Origin: Bathymodiolus brooksi
Taxonomy: Eukaryota > Mollusca > Bivalvia > Mytilida > Modiolidae
Assembly (NCBI GenBank): GCA_963680875.1
Contig: OY804579.1
Location: 30,365,804 to 30,429,803, forward strand
DNA: 64,000 nucleotides
Reading direction: 5' to 3'
This document shows, piece after piece, positions 42,527 through 56,540 of the stretch (the stretch's first letter is position 1; every line of letters begins with the position of its first letter). The notes below the pieces were generated by a model. It was not told the DNA's origin and ran no database searches. It saw only the letters and a list, made by a program, of their open reading frames with translations. The position numbers and the translations under genes are program-made.

Positions 42527-45500
42527 CCACAAGTAACTCGTACACTAAAGTTTTCTTACCACAAGTAACTCGTACATTAAAGTTTTCTTACCACAAGTAA
42601 CTCGTACACTAAAGTTTTCTTACTACAAGTAACTCGTACTTGAAATATTTATTACCACAAGTAACTCGTACACTAAAGTTTTCTTACCACAAGCAACTCG
42701 TACTCTAAAGTTTTCTTACTACAAATAACTCGTACACTAAAGTGTTCTTACCACAAGTAACTCGTACTCGAAAGTTATATTACAACAAGTATCTCGTACT
42801 CGAAAATTTTATTACCACAGGTATCTCGTACTCAACAGTTGTATTACCACAAGTAACTCGTACACTAAAGTTTTCTTACCACAAGTAACTCGTACACTAA
42901 AGTTTTCTTACCACAAGTAACTCGTACTCTAAAGTTTTCTTACCACAAGTAACTCGTACACTAAAGTTTTCTTACCACAAGTAACTCGTACACTAAAGTT
43001 TTCTTACCACAAGTAACTCGTACACTAAAGTTTTCTTACCACAAGTAACTCGTACACTAAAGTTTTCTTACCACAAGTAACTCGTACTCTAAAGTTTTCT
43101 TACCACAAGTAACTCTTACACTAAAGTTTTCTTACTACAAGTAACTCGTACTTGAAAGAATTATTACCACAAGTAACTCGTACACTAAAGTTTTCTTACC
43201 ACAAGTAACTCGTACACTAAAGTTTTCTTACCACAAGTAACTCGTACTCTAAAGTTTTCTTACCACAAGTAACTCGTACACTAAAGTTTTCTTACCACAA
43301 GTAACTCGTACAATAAAGTTTCTTACCACAAGTAACTCGTACTCGAAAGTTATATTACAACAAGTATCTCGTACTCGAAAGTTTTCTTACCACAAGTAAC
43401 TCGTACTCTAAAGTTTTCTTACTACAAGTAACTCGTACACTAAAGCTTTCTTACCACAAGTAACTCGTACTCTAAAGTTTTCTTACCACAAGTAACTCGT
43501 ACACTAAAGTTTTCTTACCACAAGTAGCTCGTACTTGAAAGATTTATTACCACAAGTAACTCGTACACTAAAGTTTTCTTACCACAAGTAACTCGTACAC
43601 TAAAGTTTTCTTACCACAAGTAACTCGTACACTAAAGTTTTCTTACCACAAGTAACTCGTACACTAAAGTTTTCTTACCACAAGTAACTCGTACTTGAAA
43701 GAATTATTACCACAAGTAACTCGTACACTAAAGTTTTCTTACCACAAGTAACTCGTACTCTAAAGTTTTCTTACCACAAGTAACTCGTACACTAAAGTTT
43801 TCTTACCACAAGTAACTCGTACACTAAAGTTTTCTTACCACAAGTAACTCGTACTCTAAAGTTTTCTTACCACAAGTAACTCGTACACTAAAGTTTTCTA
43901 ATCACAAGTAACTCGTACACTAACGTTTCTTACCACAAATAACTCGTACTCGAAAGTTATATTACAACAAGTATCTCGTACTCGAAAGTTTTCTTACCAC
44001 AAGTAACTCGTACTCTAAAGTTTTCTTACTACAAGTAACTCGTACACTAAAGTTTTCTTACCACAAATAACTCATACACTAACGTTTTCTTACCACAAGT
44101 AACTCGTACACTAAAGTTTTCTTACCACAAGTAACTCGTACTCTAAAGTTTTCTTACCACAAGTAACTCGTACACTAAAGTTTTCTTACCACAAGTAACT
44201 CGTACTTGAAAGAATTATTACCACAAGTAACTCGTACACTAAAGTTTTCTTACCACAAGCAACTCGTACACTAAAGTGTTCTTACCACAAGTAACTCGTA
44301 CTCGAAAGTTATATTACAACAAGTATCTCGTACTCGAAAATTTTATTACCACAGGTATCTCGTACTCAACAGTTGTATTTCCACAAGTAACTCGTACACT
44401 AAAGTTTTCTTACCACAAGTAACTCGTACACTAAAGTTTTCTTACCACAAGTAACTCGTACTCTAAAGTTTTCTTACCACAAGTAACTCGTACACTAAAA
44501 TTTTCTTACTACAAGTAACTCGTACACTAAAGTTTTCTTACCACAAGTAACTCGTACACTAAAGTTTTCTTACCACAAGTAACTCGTACACTAAAGTTTT
44601 CTTACCACAAGTAACTCGTACACTAAAGTTTTCTTACCACAAGTAACTCGTACTTGAAAGAATTATTACCACAAGTAACTCGTACACTAAAGTTTTCTTA
44701 CCACAAGTAACTCGTACACTAAAGTTTTCTTACCACAAGTAACTCGTACTCTAAAGTTTTCTTACCACAAGTAACTCGTACACTAAAGTTTTCTTACCAC
44801 AAGTAACTCGTACACTAAAGTTTTCTTACCACAAGTAACTCGTACTCTAAAGTTTTCTTACCACAAGTAACTCGTACACTAAAGTTTTCTTACCACAAGT
44901 AACTCGTACACTAAAGTTTTATTACCACAAGTAACTCGTACTCTAAAGTTTTCTTACCACAAGTAACTCGTACACTAACGTTTCTTACCACAAATAACTC
45001 GTACTCGAAAGTTATATTACAACAAGTATCTCGTACTCGAAAGTTTTCTTACCACAAGTAACTCGTACTCTAAAGTTTTCTTACTACAAGTAACTCGTAC
45101 ACTAAAGTTTTCTTACCACAAGTAACTCGTACTCTAAAGATTGCTTACCACAAGTAACTCGTACACTAAAGTTTTCTTACCACAAGTAACTCGTACACTA
45201 AAGTTTCTTACCACAAGTAACTCGTACTCGAAAGTTATATTACAACAAGTATCTCGTACACGAAAGTTTTCTTACCACAAGTAACTCGTACACTAAGTTT
45301 TCTTACCACAAGTAACTCGTACACTAAAGTTTTCTTACCACAAGTAACTCGTACTCTAAAGTTTTCTTACCACAAGTAACTCGTACACTAAAGTTTTCTT
45401 ACCACAAGTAACTCGTACACTAAAGTTTTCTTACCACAAGTAACTCGTACTCTAAAATTTTCTTACTACAAGTAACTCGTACACTAAAGTTTTCTTACCA

Positions 45501-47084
45501 CAAGTAACTCGTACTCTAAAGTTTTCTTACCACTAGTAACTCGTACACTAAAGTTTTCTTACCACAAGTAACTCGTACTTGAAAGATTTATTACCACAAG
45601 TAACTCGTACACTAAAGTTTTCTTACCACAAGTAACTCATACACTAAAGTTTTTTTACCACAAGTAACTCGTACTCTAAAGTTTTCTTACCACAAGTAAC
45701 TCGTACACTAAAATTTTCTTACTACAAGTAACTCGTACTTGAAAGAATTATTACCACAAGTAACTCGTACACTAAAGTTTTCTTACCTCAAGTAACTTGT
45801 ACACTAAAGTTTTCTTACCACAAGTAACTCGTACTCTAAAGTTTTCTTACCACAAGTAACTCGTACACTAAAATTTTCTTACCACAAGTAACTCGTACAC
45901 TAAAGTTTCTTACCACAAGTAACTCGTACTCGAAAGTTATATTACAACAAGCATCTCGTACACGAATGTTTTCTTACCACAAGTAACTCGTACTCTAAAG
46001 TTTTCTTACCACAAGTAACTCGTACACTAAAGTTTTCTTACCACAAGTAACTCGTACTTGAAATATTTATTACCACAAGTAACTCGTACACTAAAGATTT
46101 CCTACCACAAGTAACTAGTATTCTAAAGTTTTCTTACCACAAGTAACTCGTACACTAATGTTTTCTTACCACAAGTAACTCGTACACTAAAGATTTCTTA
46201 CCACAAGTAACTCGTATTCTAAAGTTTTCTTACCACAAGTAACTCGTACACTAAAGTTTTCTTACCACAAGTAACTCGTACACTAAAGTTTTCTTACCAC
46301 AAGTAACTCGTACTCTAAAGTTTTCTTACTACAAGTAACTCGTACACTAAAGTTTTCTTACCACAAGTAACTCGAACTCTAAAGTTTTCTTACCACAAGT
46401 AACTCGTACACTAAAGTTTTCTTACCACAAGTAACTCGTACACTAAAATTTTCTTACCACAAGTAACTCGTACTCTAAAGTTTTCTTACCACAAGTAACT
46501 CGTACACTAAAGTTTTCTTACCACAAGTAACTCGTACTTGAAAGATTTATTACCACAAGTAACTCGTACACTAAAGTTTTCTTACCACAAGTAACTCGTA
46601 CACTAAAGTTTTCTTACCACAAGTAACTCGTACACTAAAGTTTTCTTACTACAAGTAACTCGTACTCTAAAGTTTTCTTAACACAAGTAACTCGTACACT
46701 AAAGTTTTCTTACCACAAGTAACTCGTACTCTAAAGTTTTCTTACCACAAGTAACTCGTACACTAAAGTTTTCTTACCACAAGTAACTCGTACACTAAAG
46801 TTTTCTTACCACAAGTAACTCGTACACTAAAGTTTTCTTACCACAAGTAACTCGTACTCTAAAGTTTTCTTACCACAAGTAACTCGTACACTAAAGTTTT
46901 CTTACCACAAGTAACTCGTACTCTAAAGTTTTCTTACCACAAGTAACTCGTACACTAAAGTTTTCTTACCACAAGTAAATCGTACTCTAAAGTTTTCTTA
47001 CCACAAGTAACTCGTACTCTAAAGTTTTCCTACCACAAGTAACTCGTACTCTAAAGTTTTCTTGCCACAAGTAACTCGTACACT

Positions 47085-50000
47085 AAAGTTTTCTTACCAC
47101 AAGTAACTCGTACTTGAAAGATTTACTACCACAAGTAACTCGTACACCAAAGTTTTCTTACCACAAGTAACTCGTACACTAAAGTTTTTTTTACCACAAG
47201 TAACTCGTACACTAAATTTTTCTTACCACAAGTAACTCGTACTCTAAAGTTTTCTTACCACAAGTAACTTGTACACTAAAGTTTTCTTACTACAAGTAAC
47301 TCGTACTTGAAAGAATTATTACCACAAGTAACTCGTACACTAAAGTTTTCTTACCACAAGTAACTCGTACACTAAAGTTTTCTTACCACAAGTAACTCGT
47401 ACTCTAAAGTTTGCTTACCACAAGTAACTCGTACACTAAAGTTTTCTTACCACAAGTAACTCGTACACTAAAGTTTCTTACCACAAGTAACTCGTACTTG
47501 AACGATTTATTACCACAAGAAACTCGTACACTAAAGTTTTCTTAACACAAGTAACTCGTACACTAAAGATTTCTTTCCACAAGTAACTCGTACACTAAAG
47601 TTTTCTTACCACAAGTAACTCGTACACGAAAGTTTTCTTACCACAAGTAACTCGTACACTAAAGTTTTCTTACCACAAGTAACTCGTACTCTAAAGTTTT
47701 CTTACTACAAGTAACTCGTACAATAAAGTTTTCTTACCACAAGTAACTCGTACTCTAAAGTTTTCTTACCACAAGTAACTCGTACACTAAAGTTTTCTTA
47801 CCACAAGTAACTCGTACTCTAAAGTTTTCTTACCACAAGTAACTCGTACACTAAAGTTTTCTTTCCATAAGTAACTCGTACTTGAAATATTTATTACCAC
47901 AAGTAACTCGTACACTAAAGTTTTCTTACCACAAGTAACTCGTACACTAAAGTTTTCTTACCACAAGTAACTCGTACTCTAAAGTTTTCTTACCACAAGT
48001 AACTCGTACACTAAAGTTTTTTTACCACAAGTAACTCGTACTCGAAAGTTATATTACAAGTATCTCGTACTCGAAAGTTTTCTTACCACAAGTAACTCGT
48101 ACTCTAAAGTTTTCTTACTACAAGTAACTCGTACACTAAAGTTTTCTCACCACAAGTAACTCGTACTCTAAAGTTTTCTTACCACAAGTAACTCGTACAC
48201 TAAAGTTTTCTTACCACAAGTAACTCGTACTTGAAAGATTTATTACCACAAGTAACTCGTACACTAAAGTTTTCTTGCCACAAGTAACTCGTACACTAAA
48301 GTTTTCTTACCACAAGTAACTCGTACACTAAAGTTTTCTTACCACAAGTAACTCGTACACTAAAGTTTTCTTACCAAAAGTAACTCGTACTCTAAAGTTT
48401 TCTTACCACAAGTAACTCGTACACTAAAGTTTTCTTACCACAAGTAATTCGTACTCTAAAGTTTTCTTACCACAAGTAACTCGTACACTAAAGTTTTCTT
48501 ACCACAAGTAACTCGTACTTGAAAGATTTATTACCACAAGTAACTCGTACACTAAAGTTTTCTTACCACAAGTAACTCGTACACTAAAGTTTTCTTACCA
48601 CAAGTAACTCGTACACTAAAGTTTTCTTACCACAAGTAACTCGTACACTAAAGTTTTCTTACCACATGTAACTCGTACTTGAAAGAATTATTACCACAAG
48701 TAACTCGTACACTAAAGTTTTCTTACCACAAGTAACTCGTACTCTAAAGTTTTCTTACCACAAGTAACTCGTACACTAAAGTTTTCTTACCACAAGTAAC
48801 TCGTACACTAAAGTTTCTTACCACAAATAACTCGTACTCGAAAGTTATATTACAACAAGTATCTCGTACTCGAAAACTTTATTACCACAGGTATCTCGTA
48901 CTCAACAGTTGTATTACCACAAGTAACTCGTACACTAAAGTTTTCTTACCACAAGTAACTCGTACTCTAAAGTTTTCTTACCACAAGTAACTCGTACTCT
49001 AAAGTTTTCTTACCACAAGTAATTCGTACTCTAAAGTTTTCTTACCACAAGTAACTCGTACACTAAAGTTTTCTTACCACAAGTAACTCGTACTTGAAAG
49101 ATTTATTACCACAAGTAACTGGTACACTAAAGTTTTCTTACCACAAGTAACTCGTACACTAAAGTTTTCTTACCACAAGTAACTCGTACACTAAAGTTTT
49201 CTTACCACAAGTAACTCGTACACTAAAGTTTTCTTACCACATGTAACTCGTACTTGAAAGAATTATTACCACAAGTAACTCGTACACTAAAGTTTTCTTA
49301 CCACAAGTAACTCGTACTCTAAAGTTTTCTTACCACAAGTAACTCGTACACTAAAGTTTTCTTACCACAAGTAACTCGTACACTAAAGTTTCTTACCACA
49401 AATAACTCGTACTCGAAAGTTATATTACAACAAGTATCTCGTACTCGAAAGTTTTCTTACCACAAGTAACTCGTTCTCTAAAGTTTTCTTACTACAAGTA
49501 ACTCGTACACTAAAGTTTTCTTACCACAAGTAACTCGTACTCTAAAGTTTTCTTACCACAAGTAACTCGTACACTAAAGTTTTCTTACCACAAGTAACTC
49601 GTACACTAAAGTTTTCTTACCACAAGTAACTCGTACACTAAAGTTTTCTTACCACAAGTAACTCGTACACTAAAGTTTTCTTACCAGAAGTAACTCGTAC
49701 TCTAAAGTTTTCTTACCACAAGCAACTCGTATACTAAAGTTTTCTTACTACAAGTAACTCGTACTTGAAAGAATTATTACCACAAGTAACTCGTACACTA
49801 AAGTTGTCTTACCACAAATAACTCGTAGACTAAAGTTTTCTTACCACAAGTAACTCGTACACTAAAGTTTTCTTACCACAAGTAACTCGTACTCGAAAGT
49901 TATATTACAACAAGTATCTCGTACTCGAAAACTTTATTACCACAGGTATCTCGTACTCAACAGTTGTATTACCACAAGTAACTCGTACACTAAAGTTTTC

Positions 50001-53000
50001 TTACCACAAGTAACTCGTACTCTAAAGTTTTCTTACCACAAGTAACTCGTACACTAAAGTTTTCTTACCTCAAGTAATTCGTACTCTAAAGTTTTCTTAC
50101 CACAAGTAACTCGTACACTAAAGTTTTGTTACCACAAGTAACTCGTACTTGAAAGATTTATTACCACAAGTAACTCGTACACTAAAGTTTTCTTACCACA
50201 AGTAACTCGTACACTAAAGTTTTCTTACCACAAGTAACTCGTACTCTAAAGTTTTCTTACCACAAGTAACTCGTACACTAAAGTTTTCTTACCACAAGTA
50301 ACTCGTACTTGAAAGATTTACTACCACAAGTAACTCGTACACCAAAGTTTTCTTACCACAAGTAACTCGTACACTAAAGTTTTTTTTACCACAAGTAACT
50401 CGTACACTAAATTTTTCTTACCACAAGTAACTCGTACTCTAAAGTTTTCTTACCACAAGTAACTTGTACACTAAAGTTTTCTTACTACAAGTAACTCGTA
50501 CTTGAAAGAATTATTACCACAAGTAACTCGTACACTAAAGTTTTCTTACCACAAGTAACTCGTACACTAAAGTTTTCTTACCACAAGTAACTCGTACTCT
50601 AAAGTTTGCTTACCACAAGTAACTCGTACACTAAAGTTTTCTTACCACAAGTAACTCGTACACTAAAGTTTCTTACCACAAGTAACTCGTACTTGAACGA
50701 TTTATTACCACAAGAAACTCGTACACTAAAGTTTTCTTAACACAAGTAACTCGTACACTAAAGATTTCTTTCCACAAGTAACTCGTACACTAAAGTTTTC
50801 TTACCACAAGTAACTCGTACACGAAAGTTTTCTTACCACAAGTAACTCGTACACTAAAGTTTTCTTACCACAAGTAACTCGTACTCTAAAGTTTTCTTAC
50901 TACAAGTAACTCGTACAATAAAGTTTTCTTACCACAAGTAACTCGTACTCTAAAGTTTTCTTACCACAAGTAACTCGTACACTAAAGTTTTCTTACCACA
51001 AGTAACTCGTACTCTAAAGTTTTCTTACCACAAGTAACTCGTACACTAAAGTTTTCTTTCCATAAGTAACTCGTACTTGAAATATTTATTACCACAAGTA
51101 ACTCGTACACTAAAGTTTTCTTACCACAAGTAACTCGTACACTAAAGTTTTCTTACCACAAGTAACTCGTACTCTAAAGTTTTCTTACCACAAGTAACTC
51201 GTACACTAAAGTTTTTTTACCACAAGTAACTCGTACTCGAAAGTTATATTACAAGTATCTCGTACTCGAAAGTTTTCTTACCACAAGTAACTCGTACTCT
51301 AAAGTTTTCTTACTACAAGTAACTCGTACACTAAAGTTTTCTCACCACAAGTAACTCGTACTCTAAAGTTTTCTTACCACAAGTAACTCGTACACTAAAG
51401 TTTTCTTACCACAAGTAACTCGTACTTGAAAGATTTATTACCACAAGTAACTCGTACACTAAAGTTTTCTTGCCACAAGTAACTCGTACACTAAAGTTTT
51501 CTTACCACAAGTAACTCGTACACTAAAGTTTTCTTACCACAAGTAACTCGTACACTAAAGTTTTCTTACCAAAAGTAACTCGTACTCTAAAGTTTTCTTA
51601 CCACAAGTAACTCGTACACTAAAGTTTTCTTACCACAAGTAATTCGTACTCTAAAGTTTTCTTACCACAAGTAACTCGTACACTAAAGTTTTCTTACCAC
51701 AAGTAACTCGTACTTGAAAGATTTATTACCACAAGTAACTCGTACACTAAAGTTTTCTTACCACAAGTAACTCGTACACTAAAGTTTTCTTACCACAAGT
51801 AACTCGTACACTAAAGTTTTCTTACCACAAGTAACTCGTACACTAAAGTTTTCTTACCACATGTAACTCGTACTTGAAAGAATTATTACCACAAGTAACT
51901 CGTACACTAAAGTTTTCTTACCACAAGTAACTCGTACTCTAAAGTTTTCTTACCACAAGTAACTCGTACACTAAAGTTTTCTTACCACAAGTAACTCGTA
52001 CACTAAAGTTTCTTACCACAAATAACTCGTACTCGAAAGTTATATTACAACAAGTATCTCGTACTCGAAAACTTTATTACCACAGGTATCTCGTACTCAA
52101 CAGTTGTATTACCACAAGTAACTCGTACACTAAAGTTTTCTTACCACAAGTAACTCGTACTCTAAAGTTTTCTTACCACAAGTAACTCGTACTCTAAAGT
52201 TTTCTTACCACAAGTAATTCGTACTCTAAAGTTTTCTTACCACAAGTAACTCGTACACTAAAGTTTTCTTACCACAAGTAACTCGTACTTGAAAGATTTA
52301 TTACCACAAGTAACTGGTACACTAAAGTTTTCTTACCACAAGTAACTCGTACACTAAAGTTTTCTTACCACAAGTAACTCGTACACTAAAGTTTTCTTAC
52401 CACAAGTAACTCGTACACTAAAGTTTTCTTACCACAAGTAACTCGTACACTAAAGTTTTCTTACCACATGTAACTCGTACTTGAAAGAATTATTACCACA
52501 AGTAACTCGTACACTAAAGTTTTCTTACCACAAGTAACTCGTACTCTAAAGTTTTCTTACCACAAGTAACTCGTACACTAAAGTTTTCTTACCACAAGTA
52601 ACTCGTACACTAAAGTTTCTTACCACAAATAACTCGTACTCGAAAGTTATATTACAACAAGTATCTCGTACTCGAAAGTTTTCTTACCACAAGTAACTCG
52701 TTCTCTAAAGTTTTCTTACTACAAGTAACTCGTACACTAAAGTTTTCTTACCACAAGTAACTCGTACTCTAAAGTTTTCTTACCACAAGTAACTCGTACA
52801 CTAAAGTTTTCTTACCACAAGTAACTCGTACACTAAAGTTTTCTTACCACAAGTAACTCGTACACTAAAGTTTTCTTACCACAAGTAACTCGTACACTAA
52901 AGTTTTCTTACCAGAAGTAACTCGTACTCTAAAGTTTTCTTACCACAAGCAACTCGTATACTAAAGTTTTCTTACTACAAGTAACTCGTACTTGAAAGAA

Positions 53001-53400
53001 TTATTACCACAAGTAACTCGTACACTAAAGTTGTCTTACCACAAATAACTCGTAGACTAAAGTTTTCTTACCACAAGTAACTCGTACACTAAAGTTTTCT
53101 TACCACAAGTAACTCGTACTCGAAAGTTATATTACAACAAGTATCTCGTACTCGAAAACTTTATTACCACAGGTATCTCGTACTCAACAGTTGTATTACC
53201 ACAAGTAACTCGTACACTAAAGTTTTCTTACCACAAGTAACTCGTACTCTAAAGTTTTCTTACCACAAGTAACTCGTACACTAAAGTTTTCTTACCTCAA
53301 GTAATTCGTACTCTAAAGTTTTCTTACCACAAGTAACTCGTACACTAAAGTTTTGTTACCACAAGTAACTCGTACTTGAAAGATTTATTACCACAAGTAA
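47085..53400. repeat. 3.2-kb higher-order tandem duplication within the 32-bp satellite
   Basis: Rare monomer variants recur at a constant offset of 3,195 bp: GATTTACTACC (47120 and 50315), GAACGATTTATT (47500 and 50695), TATATTACAAGTATC lacking CAA (48050 and 51245), and TAACTGGTACAC (49117 and 52312). After one extra 32-bp monomer in the second copy the offset becomes 3,227 (AAGTTGTCTT at 49801 and 53028). A third relative of the same block starts near 60.7 kb, 10,487 bp after the second (GAACGATTTATT at 61182), and runs to the window end with rearrangements. Confidence 0.92.
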
Positions 53401-56400
53401 CTGGTACACTAAAGTTTTCTTACCACAAGTAACTCGTACACTAAAGTTTTCTTACCACAAGTAACTCGTACTCTAAAGTTTTCTTACCACAAGTAACTCG
53501 TACACTAAAGTTTTCTTCCCCACAAGTAACTCGTACACTAAAGTTTTCTTACCACAAGAAACTCGTACTCTAAAGTTTTCTTACCACAAGTAACTCGTAC
53601 ACTAAAGTTTTCTTACCACAAGTAACTCGTACTCTAAAGTTTTCTTGCCACAAGTAACTCGTACACTAAAGTTTTCTTACCACAAGTAACTCGTACTTGA
53701 AAGATTTATTACCACAAGTAACTCATACACTAAAGTTTTCTTACCACAAGTAACTCGTACACTAAAGTTTTCTTACCACAAGTAACTCGTACACTAAAGT
53801 TTTCTTACCACAAGTAACTCGTACTCTAAAGTTTTCTTACCACAAGTAACTCGTACTCTAAAGTTTTCTTACCACAAGTAACTCGTACACTAAAGTTTCT
53901 TACCACAAATAACTCGTACTCGAAAGTTATATTACAACAAGTATCTCGTACTCGAAAGTTTTCTTACCACAAGTAACTCGTTCTCTAAAGTTTTCTTAAT
54001 ACAAGTAACTCGTACACTAAAGTTTTCTTACCACAAGTAACTCGTACTCTAAAGTTTTCTTACCACAAGTAACTCGTACACTAAAGTTTTCTTACCACAA
54101 GTAACTCGTACACTAAAGTTTTCTTACCACAAGTAACTCGTACACTAAAGTTTTCTTACCACAAGTAACTCGTACACTAAAGTTTTCTTACCAGAAGTAA
54201 CTCGTACTCTAAAGTTTTCTTACCACAAGTAACTCGTACACTAAAGTTTTCTTACTATAAGTAACTCGTACTTGAAAGAATTATTACCACAAGTAACTCG
54301 TACACTAAAGTTGTCTTACCACAAGTAACTCATACACTAAAATTTTCTTACCACAAGTAACTCGTACACTAAAGTTTCTTACCACAAGTATCTCGTACTC
54401 GAAAGTTATATTACAACAAGTATCTCGTACACGAAAGTTTTCTTACCACAAGTAACTCGTACTCTTAAGTTTTCTTACTCCAAGTAACTCGTACACTAAA
54501 ATGTTCTTACTACAAGTAACTCGTACTCTAAAGTGTTCTTACCACAATTAACTCGTACACTAAAGTTTTCTTACCACAAGTAACTCGTACTTGAAATATT
54601 TATTACCACAAGTAACTCGTACACTAATGTTTTCTTACCACAAGTAACTCGTACACTAAAGATTTCTTACCACAAGTAACTCGTATTCTAAAGTTTTCTT
54701 ACCACAAGTAACTCGTACACTAAAGTTTTCTTACCACAAGTAACTCGTACACTAAAGTTTTCTTACCACAAGTAACTCGTACTCTAAAGTTTTCTTACTA
54801 CAAGTAACTCGTACACTAAAGTTTTCTTACCACAAGTAACTCGAACTCTAAAGTTTTCTTACCACAAGTAACTCGTACACTAAAGTTTTCTTACCACAAG
54901 TAACTCGTACACTAAAATTTTCTTACCACAAGTAACTCGTACTCTAAAGTTTTCTTACCACAAGTAACTCGTACACTAAAGTTTTCTTACCACAAGTAAC
55001 TCGTACTTGAAAGATTTATTACCACAAGTAACTCGTACACTAAAGTTTTCTTACCACAAGTAACTCGTACACTAAAGTTTTCTTACCACAAGTAACTCGT
55101 ACACTAAAGTTTTCTTACCACAAGTAACTCGTACTCTAAAGTTTTCTTAACACAAGCAACTCGTACACTAAAGTTTTCTTACCACAAGTAACTCGTACTC
55201 TAAAGTTTTCTTACCACAAGTAACTCGTACACTAAAGTTTTCTTACCACAAGTAAATCGTACTCTAAAGTTTTCTTACCACAAGTAACTCGTACACTAAA
55301 GTTTTCTTACCACAAGTAACTCGTACTCTAAAGTTTTGCTACCACAAGTAACTCGTACACTAAAGTTTTCTTACCACAAGTAACTCGTACTTGAAAGATT
55401 TATTACCACAAGTAACTCGTACACTAAAGTTTTCTTACCTCAAGTAACTCGTACACTAAAGTTTTCTTACCACAAGTAATTCGTACTCTAAAGTTTTCTT
55501 ACCACAAGTAACTCGTACACTAAAATTTTCTTACCACAAGTAACTCGTACACTAAAGTTTCTTACCACAAGTAACTCGTACTCGAAAGTTATATTACAAC
55601 AAGTATCTCGTACACGAAAGTTTTCTTACCACAAGTAACTCGTACTCTTAAGTTTTCTTACTACAAGTAATTCGTACACTAAAATTTTCCTACCACAAGT
55701 AACTCGTTCTCTAAAGTTTTCTTACCACAAGTAACTCGTACACTAAAGTTTTCTTACCACAAGTAACTCGTACTTGAAATATTTATTACCACAAGTAACT
55801 CGTACACTAATGTTTTCTTACCACAAGTAACTCGTACACTAAAGATTTCTTACCACAAGTAACTCGTATTCTAAAGTTTTCTTACCACAAGTAACTCGTA
55901 CACTAAAGTTTTCTTACCACAAGTAACTCGTACACTAAAGTTTTCTTACCACAAGTAACTCGTACTCTAAAGTTTTCTTACTACAAGTAACTCGTACAAT
56001 AAAGTTTTCTTACCACAAGTAACTCGAACTCTAAAGTTTTCTTACCACAAGTAACTCGTACACTAAAGTTTTCTTACCACAAGTAACTCGTACTTGAAAG
56101 ATTTATTACCACAAGTAACTCGCACACTAAAGTTTTCTTACCACAAGTAACTCGTACACTAAAGTTTTCTTACCACAAGTAACTCGTACACTAAAGTTTT
56201 CTTACCACAAGTAACTCGTACTCTAAAGTTTACTTACCACAAGTAACTCGTACACTAAAGTTTTCTTACCACAAGTAACTCGTACTTGAAAGATTTATTA
56301 CCACAAGTAACTCGTACACTAAAGTTTTCTTACCACAAGTAACTCGTACACTAAAGTTTTCTTACCACAAGTAACTCGTACACTAAAGTTTTCTTACCAC

Positions 56401-56540
56401 AAGTAACTCGTACTCTAAAGTTTTCTTACCACAAGTAACTCGTACACTAAAGTTTTCTTACAACAAGTAACTCTTACTCGAAAGTTATATTACAACAAGT
56501 ATCTCGTACACGAAAGTTTTCTTACCACAAGTAACTCGTA

